Assembly (NCBI GenBank): GCA_023105745.1
Contig: JALGQZ010000004.1
Span: forward strand, 39,012,437 to 39,076,436
Length of the DNA stretch: 64,000 nt
Direction of reading: 5' to 3'
Source of the DNA: Austropuccinia psidii
Taxonomy: Eukaryota > Basidiomycota > Pucciniomycetes > Pucciniales > Sphaerophragmiaceae
The notes beneath the pieces were generated by a model, which was not told the origin of the DNA, searched no databases, and worked only from the letters and a program-made list of their open reading frames with translations. Numbering within the stretch: the stretch's first letter is position 1; every line of letters starts with the position of its first letter. This document shows, in pieces, positions 35,999-49,190 of the stretch. Position numbers and translations under genes: made by a program.

Positions 35999-37660
35999 AT
36001 AAGTAAGAATTACTAATATTTTACTTATTTTACTCTGAATGTGCTAATTTAGTGAATAATAAGAGTACAAATAATCAAAATAATGGCATAAAATTGATTA
36101 CATTATTTCAGAATAATAATACAATTTTAATATATGATAAAAAAATATATAATAAATAAATATATTTATGGCAATTTATTAATGTTACAAAAAATTAATA
36201 AATGCATGAAAAATTGACATTGCATAATAAATAACACTAAGATTACTTATTTTAAAGCTATATATTAATATAAGAATTAGAAAAAATAATAATAAAGAGA
36301 AAATAACCTAATTTTTACACTTAAGATAATAATTTTGATTAATTTTATGCATAATAATTTGAATACCACTTATTTAAATTTTATTTACAATAAAAAATAG
36401 AGCCAATTACAAATATGACTATTTTTACATGGATTTAGAGGTATTCAAGAGAACTTAAAAAGAATAGAATATTGGATTAATCACATCAAATATAGTGATT
36501 ACTAAAAAGTGGATCTTTGTTCTTGAATAATAGAATATTTTTATATATAAATAATAAATGAATTATCTTTTATTTCAATGTTTTAGAATTTTTGGTGTGT
36601 CTGAGGGGGAAAAGGAGGAAGAAGAGGTATCTTCATAATAAATATACTCCCTTCTAGTAGAGGTGTACTGATGGTATCCACTGTAATTGATCATTACTTG
36701 TAGGTTTAGTGATGATTACATCATAATTAAACCCTCTTATCTCATTATTACACCTGAAATCATAGGCTTGAAAAATGCCTAAGCTTTATGGCTTTCATTA
36801 TTATTAATCATAATATAATAGTATTCACCAGTTTCATCACTTATGTGACTGTTAAGATTGAGATAAGGCTACAGTGAGTGATCATAAATTATCAATTTTA
36901 AGCTTAAGCTTTGATCATTCATGACTTTTGAGTTATACAGTCTAAATACATTTATATAGTAAATTCTGATATATTGGCATATAATTATTAAACCACCAAA
37001 AGAATTTTATTACATCATCAAAACTCTATTTTTGATGATTTTTCTTGTAGCTCATATTTTCTGTCAAAATTTACTATTTTAAACTTCAAACCATGATTTT
37101 AAGGGGTTATACCTTGAATATAATAATGAAAACTACATAATTCTGCATTTTGAAATAAGTAGAATCCAAATATCTCTTTTTTTAATTTTGGACCACTTTC
37201 ACAACAAAGTAGTCAAAAGCTTTTCTTATTTTTCTCCATAAAACATTGTAAATTATAACCTTGTTTCTAACTTTTCAAATAAGGCTTATATATGTGCTCT
37301 TAAAGTAATTATGTGATGTATATATTTTTGGTTCAACTATTTATCATGCATATTTCAAGAGATATGAGAGAAAAACCATGAATATATGCACTTATCATAA
37401 AAGTGCATAAATTCAAGTTATCTCAGTAAATATTTACTTTTCAGATATGAAATAAAAAATTTATATGTGTAGTTGTTCCTGAGGAATCTAATGGTGTAAT
37501 TTATTTTACATGTTTATTCATTGGTTTCCAAGATAATCAAGGTTTTATGCCTTTTTATGGCATTATTGCCGATTTTGAGATAACAATTTACATTTTTATT
37601 ATGAAAATTAGTATTTGAAGGTTGTTTTGTGATGTTTTTGAATATGTTTTGATATATAAA
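35999..37660 (+). repeat. ~1.66-kb dispersed repeat, copy B
   Basis: Second copy of the repeat seen at 12657-14320, same orientation, about 23.3 kb away. It opens with 'aataagtaagaattac' and, 20 bp on, 'ttacttatt', a short inverted repeat at the edge. The match continues to 'gttgttttgtgatgtttttg' near 37640. Many substitutions and small indels separate the copies, so the insertions are old or the family is diverse. No frame is coding. Confidence 0.8.
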
Positions 37661-40600
37661 AAGCTAAAATTTTATCAATTATATAATATTACTAGAAATA
37701 ATGAAGCTTTCCAGAAGCTGTATATCATCCACTTTATAAACAAAAAGAAACTCTCATTAGCCAAGTAATCTCAATCAAGTAATATAATTTTGATAATATA
37801 GCTATCACTAGAAAATGTCTCTGTCAGGGTGAGTCTATGTAATAGCCTAAAAGCAGTAAATGAAAGCTAGAACTATGACTGTGACACAATAAAAATAGCT
37901 TTAAATATAGTTTAATGGATGTACTGTTATATGATAACAGTGGTAATGAGTCTACTAAGAAAATTGGTTGAAGTGATTTAATATCAGTTGAATGTGAAAA
38001 TAACTACAATGATTAATTAATTCAATAATATCAATCTCATCCTAAGAGTACTACTGGTATAAGACAGTTTCAATATGTAAGGATGCTAATTAATGATGAT
38101 GAGGTCCTTTTCCAGTGAGTAAAGGCCTTCTTTCATCTGTTTTGGGGACTTTAAGGGACTGGTAATTTCTTCAAACTTCTTCAGGGTGAGAAATTTCACT
38201 CTGGAGGCTGGATAATGGTTCTGTACCATCAATTCTGACATAATCATAGTAAGAATTGTAGTTTTGGGACCAAAAATGATTATTATGGATCAATACAGGT
38301 TGAAATAAATCTTCACAGGCCACTTCAGAGCTGTTATGAGATTTCCAAGGTTTTTGGATGACTAACATTACTCATTCTGGGCGGGTTTGAGCTGAGAAAC
38401 CATCATTTTAAGAATTAAGCCAGTACCTGTTGGTACAATATTGGTCAAGAAACTTCCCACCCAGATGTCTCACTAAGTCTTCGAGATATCAAGAATTCAA
38501 GAGAATAGGATTTAAGGATTTATTATCTCTCAAATTCGGTATTCTTAATTTTAACCCTTCTCAAAAAATTTAAAAGCTATAAGGGTTTGTAGTCTTTTGA
38601 TGTATTTTTGTACATCAGTATATGGATTGATAAACTTGCAAGCCAGATATCTATTTAAATTTAAAGGATATTAGAATTTGAATAGTGAAGAATTTTAGGG
38701 ATTGATGAGCTGTACAATTTGGTATACTTCACTGTAAATATGTATAGATATATGGAAAAGATACAGGGGGTTCTTTATATTTTTGTTTTCAGAAAACCTG
38801 TATTATGTTGAGTCTTTGATCTAAGATCTCTCTTCCAATATTGAATTTAAAAGGGTAAAGGGTATCTAAAATTGAAGCTCTCACTGAGATCTTTAGTCTG
38901 ATTGTACTTTTTTACAGCTTTGTACAAGCCCTCTTGGAATTTTGAGGGGTTCTTAGTGAATAAAGGTGGTATGATGGTATCTCCTGAAGAAGGAATGCTA
39001 AAGAGTAGTTGATTTCACATTTTGATAGCTCTCCTTGGGAGCTTTCATAAAAATATCATTTTGGTAGGTTTTGCATCAAATATGCATAAGCTAGATGAGA
39101 GGTGAAAATAAGTGTTTTTTATTTTGTTTCATATTTGACAGGTAATATGTTTGTCCTTTATTATCCTATTTGGGTAAGGTTGGTATATATATATTTTTGA
39201 AGTTTCCCTATTTGTATCATACCTGGATTGGCTATTTTTGTCCAATAGTCTTCATAAAATTACTTATGTAATGTTGGATTTCATTCTTGTTCTCTGTTTA
39301 GAGTCACAGGCTGACAGTCTCTCAGAAAACACATAAATAATTCACAAAAAAACCATCTCATTAGTCAGAATAAGGCTAAGTATAAGTGTAAGCCCATATG
39401 CCACATAATTGGATTTCATGGCTTAGTCCAATTGATCAAAAACTGGGTGGAAGTGTCAAATTTCTACAACAAGGCTCAATAATTAGCAGCTACAAGCTTT
39501 CACCACTAAATTTTTTTATTCCATTTTTTTACATCTCGATGGAGGCTCAAAAAGGTATAAGTAGAGGTTCTCTCTCCCCCATTTTTCTAAGAATAATTGA
39601 GAAAGTTCCCACATTAGAGGATATAAACAATCCCTGAAATAGAAGGATATCTATAGTATTCACCATGAGAAAATCAGCTAAACCTGACAGAAGGTGTTGA
39701 ATTTTGAATTTCTAATGGGAGATAGAACAGAAATTGAAGCAAGAAATAGAAGTTTTGGAAGAAATAAAAGCCATATATGCAACCCACAAATCTCTAATTT
39801 AATCTTCTCAACATTAGTGTTTGGTAATGATTTTAAAAGCTCAATAATTCAACAGTAAATGATCAAAGAGAGAATTTTAATTGTAGATGAATTTTTATTT
39901 TCCTTTTTATGTAAAATTATTTTATTAAAAAAAAGCAACATTTGAAGTTAGCTTTGAAATTTCACCATGAATTTTGTCTCCATCTATTATATGGGAATAG
40001 ATAGCTGTATAGTATCCAAATTTTGGCCTTTTGTATTTAAAAGGGATTCTACATGAATCAGAAATGATATCAAGTTATTAGGTATATTTCAATTATTTGC
40101 TAAATCAAAAAGAGATTGCCTACAATCAATTCAATTTCTCTGATTAACATTTATATGGAGATGGAAATTATATCCCTGCTTTTCTCTTCTTTTTTGAGCA
40201 ATATTATTTATTAAAAATTGAAACAAAATCTGAAGACTAATTATTTTTCTTTTTTATACAGATAAAATTACCTAAATATAATATCTTTTGAATAAATATC
40301 ACCAATATTCAAACGCATGAAATTCGGTAGAGATTTTTTGGTGACTTATATATATGGGATCTATGAGACTTTATTGAAGAATATTTGGGATTTATTTTAT
40401 AATAGATGAATTATTTCCATTTTGGAATCCCAATTGTTAAATTAAAATTAATTTAAAGATTCATATAATGAATATAGCCTAATAATAGCATTAAAAATTC
40501 TCAGATACATGAAAAATGTCACTTATTGCTTATTTGAACTGTTGAAATTTTTTCTCTCTGACATGGATTCATATATCACTTTTTGTATCAATTTAAAAAT

Positions 40601-42362
40601 ATTATTTATTACGAGCTCACCATATATATACAGAAAATTGTTTTGATATTAGCCAAAGAAATATATTTTATTAACTCCTTTTGATGTTGTGACTTTTAAT
40701 TTCAATGACATTAGGGGCAAATTTAAATTGAATAGGCAATTTAACCTCTAATAAGTAATACAAACATAGTGGGTATGAAGACAATGTAATTTACTAGCTT
40801 GATTCAAATAAATTATTTTCTTAGTTAAAAGTGATCTATTGATCTCGCTTTATGTTTTATTAATTTTTGAATTATTTTTGTCTATCCAGTAATCATTGGG
40901 GTAAATGCAGAGCTAGTCAGATAATTAAGACCTCAATATAATAGCAGTTATATACAGTAGGAAAAGCATCATTATCAAAAAAAATTGTGTGAGCTTAAAA
41001 ATACTAAATAATAAAGAAAATTTGACTTGGAAATTAGATTTAAGAAACTATTTGATAATTTCTCAACCTTCATTTTCTTTAAAAAGGTATGTGGAGAACC
41101 TATATAACGTATTATTAAGAATTCATGAACATCTATTAAAAGTATTGAAAAAACAATATTTCCTGAATATATATATATTTTTTCTCAATAATTGGTATAT
41201 TATGTGGTCTTGAGAAATAACTGACATAAAGAAGCTCTTTGATTAAATTCCTTTTCAAATTTATTTGAGAAACAACTGAGAAGCTCAAGTAGTTAAACCT
41301 AAATACAGACAGTAATAATATCTAAAAAGCAATCAATTGATAATAAGGGGCTGATCACAAAGTTTATCTCATGAAATAATACATTAAACTTATTTAAGTA
41401 TTCAGAATATTAAATATGTGAAAATGTCTTGTTTGTATTCTTAGTATGTATTCTGAGCAAAGGGCTGAAAGCATTTCTTAAATTAATATTATTGAGATAG
41501 AGGAAATGAAAACTATTTGAAAGATTTTTGGAAGTAAGATTGAAGTGATATACATATCACTTTAGAAACCTGTACAACCATATTCAAATAATAGACCTAA
41601 TCACTTATAAAAAATTACTCCATAATTACTGAAAATGTTTCAAAAGATTCACATATATTGTGGTATTTATTTCATGGTATCCCATAAAAGGCTTCCTGTC
41701 CAGCTCATTAAGAGCCATTATTTATATTACTTCTCATACACTGAATTCGTGATTTGTTTAAATAATAAATAATATTTTCAGTAGCTTTTGTGAAATAATG
41801 ATATTTTTCTTGTTACTTTATTCATTTGAAAAATTACTTGTCAATTTCAATTTTTATATTATTTGAAAAGGATTATTTTTGACTCAGGCTCTTAGAATGA
41901 TTTTAGATTAATTATATTAGTCATGCATTCATATACAAAGAATGATTGACTTGGACCTCATTTCTTGATATTTGAAAAAAAAACATGAAATTTACAGCTG
42001 AAATGATGATGAGCATAATGAGGAATGTATTTATCATTATTTCTAGTGATTTGTTTCATTTAAAGCTGAAATTTTATTTATATTTATTGCTCAAAGAAAA
42101 GATATAAGAAAACAAAAATAACTTAGATTTTCTCAAAAAATTAAATAAAATAATAAAATAATCAGAAAAATTGAGTGTAAAAAATCATGAGAGCTGGGCT
42201 GTGGTTATGTCCGATTTATTAGTATATTATATTTGTTCAGTATTATGATGAATTTTTTTTGTAATTTTTGTAATGAAATAAGGAGAAAAATGTATAATCC
42301 TGATTTTTAATAAAATTATTTTTTGAGTTATTTAAAATCTATTAAGTACTTTTATTCTGACA
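37661..42362. other. Gene-poor stretch with one coding-like fragment
   Basis: Mostly AT-rich noise. At 38171-38368 (minus) a frame reads PWKSHNSSEVACEDLFQPV and WSQNYNSYYDYVRIDGTEPL, which looks like real protein and probably comes from a transposon-encoded ORF. No family could be assigned. A plus-strand frame at 39398-39637 is ATG-led (MPHNWISWLSPIDQKLGG) but is unsupported by neighbours. Confidence 0.4.
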
Positions 42363-42370
42363 ATTATGTT
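42363..42370. repeat. hAT target-site duplication, left copy
   Basis: ATTATGTT immediately outside the left end of the hAT element. The identical octamer is at 45253-45260. Eight base pairs is the duplication length made by hAT transposases. Confidence 0.85.
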
Positions 42371-45252
42371 CTAAGGCTGCCGCCCATACCCGGGCTTTCA
42401 GGGAATCCCCTAAGGGGAGGCCTTCGAGGTCGAAGACCGGGCAGAACTTAGTTAAGGAAACTCTTTCGGGGCTCAGCAGGGGACGGGGGCCGTTCTGTGG
42501 CTCAAGAAAGGCCGGGTCCCCGACCTTTTTGTGCTTAGAATGTACTAACTAACATGTATTTCGCAATATAAAGAAATTAGAAAAAACAAGTGAGGGAAAA
42601 AACTAATTATCACTGGAGTAGAGAGGCCCAAAGGTGCGTAACCAGCTTTTGAGACAAGCCAAACGCTCTACATGCATCACTGAAAGAGATGCGCGCTGAT
42701 AAGTGAGAATCTTTCGGCCTCCTGAAAAGATTCTTTCAGATGGCGCACTGGTAGCTGGTATAGCTAAATACTTACGAGCCATCACTTGAAGGGTAGGGAA
42801 CATTATTGCCCGTGTTCTCCAAAAGTTGAGGATATTGGTAGCCTTCGGTTCGATTGGTTCTGATAAGTATCAATTGAGTTCATGTTCAAAGGAGCTCACT
42901 TCACATGGAGTGGATTGGTACATTTCATCGAAAAAACCAGAGTCCTTCTCAGCAACATCCACCATTGGACTGCTTCCAATGTAGTGCTTCCTCGCTTGTT
43001 CTTCAAAAATCTTGGAGAACTGGGCTGCTGAAGTACCAAATTTTTCAAGTGTTGAGTTGTAGGTCTCAAAAAATTTGATCTTGAAGCGTGGGTCAAGAAC
43101 TGCTGCACAAATTGCGGGGTTCTTGACGAGCAGAAGTTGGAGGTATTTTGATAGCTTTGCTACCATTGCTTCTGCCGCTGGTTCGATTTGCTGAACGTCA
43201 TAGTTTTCGCAAGCCTGATAATAAGACACCATAAGTTATCAGCAGAAAAAGATCAATACCAAAAAAACTTACCTGATTGATTCGCTTGATGAGTAAGATA
43301 TAGAGTGGTAGGGTATAATTAATCGTTGGATACTTTGATCCACATATTATGGTGGTCGCTTCATAAAGGGGGTAAAGGAAGTCAATTATTACCTTGACTT
43401 TGTCCCATTCAAGAGAGGATAGTAGATACTGTTGCATGGTTGTTGGACCACAGAATTGATTGTATGCTTCCTTGAGTGACCATGCACGTTCCAACATGTC
43501 ATAGGTTGAGTTCCATCTTGTACAAACATTGGTTAAAAGGGTATTGGCCTTGATGTCATCATAAAACAGCTTCACAACTGTGATGAATTTCTCTCGTCGT
43601 TGTGGGCTCTGCCTAATATAAGAGCCGAGGCGTGATATGCGTGAGATTATTGAATTGTAGTTCAAATTCTGACCTTCTGGTGGGTCAACGATACTACAGA
43701 TGGCCATTGGGCCAGTGTCAGCATTTTCTTGATTTGGCTCCGTTCCCTTACCCAGCGCCTGAATTCCATCACGTGCTGAGAGGTGAATTGTATGAGCCAT
43801 ACAACCAATCAGATTGGTTTGGCTGATGAAGGAAGAAGAAAGACCTTGCAGTCGTTGACCCATTTGTTGGTTGACTGATGCGTTATCTGTGGTGACTGAA
43901 ACAATGTGGTCTTCAAGATTATATTGCTCAAGAATTTGCCAAAATTCTTCAGCTAGCAAGGTCCCTGAATGATCACCTAACGAAAAATGTTTAAGTAAAA
44001 AAAAATTAAATAAATCAGAAAAAGCTCACCTTGGATTTCAGTGAGACCCAACAGAATGCAAAATATGTTGAAGTGGCCAGTTACAGCCATATAGCCTTTC
44101 ATATTAGGGCTGGTCCAAGTATCAGTAGTGAATGAGACAAAAGCTTTGTTGGTGAATAACAAGTTTCGAATATGTTCTTGGTGATAAGAATATATGTTTG
44201 ATAGGTGTGCTGAAATTGCTGTTCGTCCAACAAGTATTGGTTCTACAGATGGATTGCACAATTCAAGAACGGCTCTAAATGATTGATTTTTGCAAATAGA
44301 TAGAGGAAGATCACAGTCCGAGATCATGTAAACAATGGCGGTTTTCAACGTTTCTGAGGAAAGAGCCTGGATTGTGTAAGAACAATTCCAAACATAAGTA
44401 CAAAGGAAATATAAGTAGATTATAATTGGACTCACCTGCTTGGGTCTGACATTTTTAATATATTTATCAAGTGTGCCACAACTTGAAGACTTCTTGCTTG
44501 GGTTAGTTAAGCAATGCAAAGCATTAAGATGATCACTCATTGACTTTGTACTTCCAGTCCGATCGCGTTTCAATCTTTTTCGGAAAAGGGTTCCAGACTT
44601 GTTGGCTACTTGGCATTCAACAGATCTGTGAAATATAGCCATACCCAAGAGCGTTTGGGGTTGGTTGGTGCCTTGCTTAATGATGCTTGAGTGGTGGCCG
44701 CAGCCTCACTAGGGCTTGATGCTCGGGAAACAGCGTCCAATGACATGGTGATCGTTGTAGGAATACTTGATAGAAGGAAATCTTCACGAATGATATCAAA
44801 AAAAAGAAATAAGAATGTATTTTAGAAAAAATGGCTTCGGATTGTAAAAGAGAAGTTGGTTCAATAGCAACTTGCGAATGGGCAGAGCTGCTGGATAATA
44901 ACCATAGCAGAAAAAAAATGAGGTTGAGGGAGGAAATAAAGACAAATGAGAAAAAACTACAGATGACGAAAGGGGAGGAAGCGCTGGCGGCACAGCCAAT
45001 AAAAAAAACAAAGAAAAAATTGAGAGGACAAAAGGGAGGAAGGGTTTGTGGCAGTCGATTTATAAAAAAAAGGAGGTGGAAAAAATCAAGTGGGAGTCTG
45101 GAGGGGTACTCTCCGACCAACCCAACTGACCCCTACAAAAGTGTCCAGTTCGGTACCGGTCAATAATGATGACCAAAAACTCCCCGGCAATATGGCGAGG
45201 ACGGGGATAGGTATGCACAGATATGCCGGGGATTCCCACGGGTGGCACCCTT
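42371..45252 (-). mobile_element. hAT DNA transposon, 2.88 kb
   Basis: A GC-richer block bounded by an exact 8-bp duplication (ATTATGTT). The left end reads CTAAGGCTGCCGCCC. The right end, reverse complemented, reads AAGGGTGCCACCC. The shared part is an imperfect terminal inverted repeat with three mismatches and two extra bases on the left. A second block, GGGAATCCCC, is shared by both ends but lies about 16 bp further in on the left. The left subterminal region (42390-42540) is very GC-rich and holds perfect small hairpins (CCCC-TAA-GGGG and CTTCGA-GG-TCGAAG). The element carries one multi-exon transposase gene on the minus strand. The intact duplication suggests a fairly recent insertion. 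The broken transposase means the copy can no longer move by itself. Confidence 0.88.
42603..44746 (-). pseudogene. hAT transposase, broken by frameshift and stop
   Basis: Cut-and-paste hAT transposase. Exons by splice signals: 44746-44436, 44366-44030, 43976-43273, 43214-42603 (GT-AG introns of 69, 53 and 58 nt), about 650 codons. Exon 1 begins MSLDAVSRASSPSEAAATT and enters a BED zinc finger (RSWVWLYFTD, then KRDRTGSTKSMSDHLNALH). The reading frame shifts near 44600-44625, and the expected second Cys is Phe (GTLFRKRL). Exon 2 carries the first catalytic Asp (FTTDTWTSPNMKGYM). Exon 3 carries the second Asp (VTTDNASVNQQMGQR), the C/H motif (GCMAHTIH), TRWNSTYDMLERAW, and the region of the catalytic Glu (DFLYPLYEATTI). 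Exon 4 carries the hAT dimerisation domain (YLAIPATSAPSERIFSGG, RASLS), but an in-frame TGA at 42872-42870 lies just before it, where relatives usually have Arg. This fits a single C-to-T change. The copy is recently dead. Confidence 0.92.
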
Positions 45253-45260
45253 ATTATGTT
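45253..45260. repeat. hAT target-site duplication, right copy
   Basis: ATTATGTT immediately after the right end (...GGCACCCTT) of the hAT element, identical to 42363-42370. Confidence 0.85.
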
Positions 45261-48200
45261 TGTCTATACTATTTGTTTTATTTTTTTGAATATTTTTTGT
45301 ATTCTTAATTGGATCTTGGCTTTATTTAAATTTATTTTCTGTTAGCAGCAACAGTACTAGTAGCAGGTGTTGTAAGGCCTGCTAGTATAAAATTGTCCAC
45401 AATTGTTGATAATCTTACAGTTACATGATGAACTGTACATTACTGTAACAATTGATTATCCTTGAATTGTTTACAATAAGATCCTTAAAAATCTATTCTA
45501 AATGTAAAGAACTATAAAAAGAAAACTTCGAATAATTATGTGATGGAAATAAAAAAAATAATCCAAAACACCAGTCAAAAGAAAAAGTCAAGAATTTTGA
45601 TTTTTTACAAAAATGTTATCTTTCTTTTGCTGATGAATATGATTTGATTAAGGTGTGAGTAATGATAAAATAAAGAATGCGAAATGAGAAACATCAAAAT
45701 AATATTGTAATTGAAAATATTCAATTCAATAAAGCAAGAAAAATATCAATATTTTATAATTTTTTCAGTTTTTTTTTTTTCAAAAAAACCTACAAATACC
45801 TGTTTTCTCAACTCAATATAAATTGGTTACATAAAAGAATTACAATGATAGAGGGTTTAAGTAAAACTTCTAATTTAAGATAGCTTTTTTTTAGTTAATA
45901 TCTTGAAGAAAAAAGGAGAAGTAATATTAATATATTTCAATTATAAATACCCAGAAAAGGAAAATAAAGGCTTTCTTAATTCTAAAAACTGCGCTTGAGC
46001 TATTGAGGCCTTCAAAAGAGAAAAGAAAGGTTTTTAATAAGTAACATAGGTGTGAATCAAATTATTTATAGTACATGATATTTTCATGAAGATGAAATAG
46101 TTAGTAAAATTAATTTTTAGTTTATCCCAACATCTGAAAAAATTAAAGATAATGTACTACAGCTGCATTCTATCCCATTAAAAATAGAGAATATCAAAAT
46201 TGGAAATTAATAAATATTCCAGTGTCTTAAAAGGACTGGGAGTATTTAAAAAAGTAAAATCCTGGGATAAAACTAGTTAAGAGGCAGGTACCAAGCTCAA
46301 TATAAACTGGGTCCAAGCTGATTTCCAAACGCAACATCTGCTTTCAGGTGTAGACACTTTTCCCATGGTGATTAGTGTTTCAGTTGTGAAAAATCAGTAG
46401 CCTTTCTCAGTAGCTTAATACCAATAAATAATAGTATTATAAGCATATTAAAAGCTCAGTATCCCTTATAAGTACCTTAGTTTTATTTTAAATTATCACA
46501 ATTTACTAAAATTTAAAAGGATATTATCACAGAAAGAAAATTCTTAAATTTTTAATTCATTTACAATTACAGTGTCACATCAAAGCTTTTACTATAGTAT
46601 TATTGTTAGGTCTGATTTGAATACTACTGATGAGTATTATCTACTTTTTAAAGCAACAAAATTTATTGATTTTTTTGATTCTTTGCAGGCTGAATATTGA
46701 GTATTATTTCTAGGAAAAGACCAGGATTATTGGATAATTCTGGAATTAAAAACAGAATTACCAATATTTTTCCCCTCAAGGTACTGCGTCATTTTATCCC
46801 ACACCTCTTCTCTTTCCAGATATCAAAATCAGAAGATGTATGACTGAGTATGTGCGTTACATGAATAGAATTTCTAGTAGACATGCATTATAAAAGATAA
46901 TTCTTTTTGGATTTCCTTCATCTTAACAGTTTAAGTCAATAATCTTCAATTATTCTTGGAAGAAAAAACTTTTAAAATAATCATGCAGAGTTATTCAAAA
47001 ATATGAAGCACAGAATAACATTGTGTGTATGAAATTATTTCTATATTGTTTTTCTCTGGAACATTTATGATTTTTCCTTTATTTCAGCATCTGCTTTGAT
47101 AAATAAAACCAAATAAGAAAAGAGCTGGTCCAAGAGCCCCTGACTAAAATAAAAAATAAATTTTTAAATATCTGTGAGTTATGGCTTGAAGTCTTGGAAG
47201 ATCCCTATTCTGGAAAAAACGAAACAAACTCAACCTTCTGCAATTGTCTACTACAGCACTATCAGGACAAAATTCCAAAGAATTTGCAAACTTCATTTCA
47301 CCTCAAAATACTCTGGAGTTTATCGCAGAATGTGGTAAATGAAATCAATGGGTGTTTAACTCAGTTTCAGCTCATGAATCAGTTTTTTCCTATTCCAAAT
47401 ATCATATTTTAAAAGATTTCGAATTTTGAATGAAGCTGCACATGAAGCCATTTACAAACATGTTTGGATTAAAAATTTTAGCAAAAGCCCCAAAATAGAA
47501 CCTGAAAATTTAAGAAATCACTCACAAGGATTGAAGACCAAGAAGAGTAAAAATTTATTCAAGACCCCAAGAAAAACCATCCAAAAAGGACAATAGCTAT
47601 TCAGATTTTCCATGAGGTTTGAGACACAAAAGAGAAAAGGCTCTTGTTGGATTAAAAGAAATCCTGGATAAACAGTCAAATAAAATAAAATAAATGTATA
47701 AATAAATCTCAGAGAACCATAAAAAAATAACCTGGTTTTGAAGAAATTGTAATTATGGAAAACCCTTTCTGAAAACTCAATCATGAAAAAGGATATCTCA
47801 GTAATGGATGAAAAGAGCTGGGAGTTCTATTAATGGAAAAAGGATCTCATGCTGAATTTGCTTAGGGAAATCATGAATCAAAATATTTTTTTTGGTTTCT
47901 TATTGCCAATTAGATAAATTATATGCAGAAATGAATTTTTTTACAAATTATATACTTTTTTCATTATTTTGAAATAAAATAAATACATATATATTTATAT
48001 TTTCCAAGAAAATTTAGATTAAAAAAATTGAAATTTTCTTTGAAATAAAGATGATTAATAATATCTGATTAATAGATACCAGGTTTATTTCCTTTCAAGA
48101 ATGTTTATTCATTTAATTAATGAGAAAGAAGAAGATATGATAATCTGAGAAAATTGAGAAGTAAATGAGCTTCTAAGAAAATAATTTCTTTCATATTGAT

Positions 48201-48689
48201 TAACAAAGAAAGAGATTTATAAAAAAACTCAACAAATATAGCTCTTATATTTAAATACTATTTTCTCTTTTATTAAGGTTAATTTGAGTTTTCTCTACAG
48301 TTCATCAGATTTTCAATGATATTATTATTCAGATTGTGGTCAGTTTCTCAGCTTTGAGATTAGCCGATTTGTTGAAATTGAGTGTTCAAGTTAGAAATAA
48401 TATTATTAATCTCAGGCTTACTATTCCATTACTCAGGATGAAAGCCTTTTGATCTTCCACAATTGTATTGTGAACAATGATACAAGAAATAAGTCATCTA
48501 TTAAGATTGGTAAATCTTCAAGAAAAAGCAGGTGCTTCGATGATTGAAAGGCATTATTTCAAAAAAATCAAATCCTCTTTTGATATATTTTTGATAATCC
48601 TACTGTTTCTGAGAAGAATGATTAAACAAGATAATCAATATTATGAATATGAAGTCATTTCAAATATAATTATCTGTTGTTTGGCACCT
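45261..48689. other. Gene-free AT-rich stretch
   Basis: An imperfect inverted repeat (tactagtagcagg...cctgctagta) lies at about 45354-45390. Plus-strand frames at 45677-45883, 47194-47412 and 48477-48692 and the minus frame at 47518-47784 have no recognisable domain. The last plus-strand frame overlaps the end of the Harbinger relic antisense. Confidence 0.45.
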
Positions 48690-49190
48690 TGAGACTGGGA
48701 TATATACTTAAATTTTTTTTCCCAATATGGATATAATCCATTGGAAAGTTAGTATACCATTCTGTAAGAAGAACCATTGATTATAAACTAACAAGGCAGT
48801 TCTGTTTAATTGATTATATTTTTGAAAAATATTGAGCAATAAAGGAAATTGATGTCCTTTTTAGCTTCTGGAATTATAGAACCAAATATTGTGAGGAAAA
48901 ACTGTTTTTCCTTAAAATTATATCTGGATAATGATTTAAATATCAAATAGATATTAATACAATTTCTTTTCCTGTGTACTTCCTAGCCCAAGCCTGTGGT
49001 AAATTCTTCCAGTTGCAGTGAGAACAATCTAGTGAGCCAATAATGACAGATAATTCTTGGTTAATTCCCAATTGATGAATCTTCTAAATAGCCTCTTGAT
49101 TTAGGTATTGAATAAATTTCTCCTGAAATAGGTAAATTATTTCTTTAAAAAAAGAATTTCAAGCCTTAAGCTGAGGTAATTTCAAAAAAA
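48690..49190 (-). mobile_element. Decayed Harbinger-like (Plant_tran) transposase
   Basis: Minus-strand frames read FQEKFIQYLNQEAI, a stop, then KIHQLGINQELSVIIGSLD and SLDCSHCNWKNLPQAWARKY (about 49040-48973). GSLDCxHxxWKNxPxAW is the hallmark around the first catalytic Asp of the PF04827 (plant transposon protein) branch of PIF/Harbinger transposases. Further on, in another frame, FGSIIPEAKKDINFL resembles the second catalytic region (GLPGSxNDINVL). Several stops and frameshifts make it inactive. It differs from the DDE_Tnp_4-type relics at 11.7 and 61.6 kb. No ends were found. Confidence 0.65.

Noticed and set aside
45060..45308. Short frames across the right end of the hAT element
   Set aside because: They cross the element boundary and follow its non-coding terminus.
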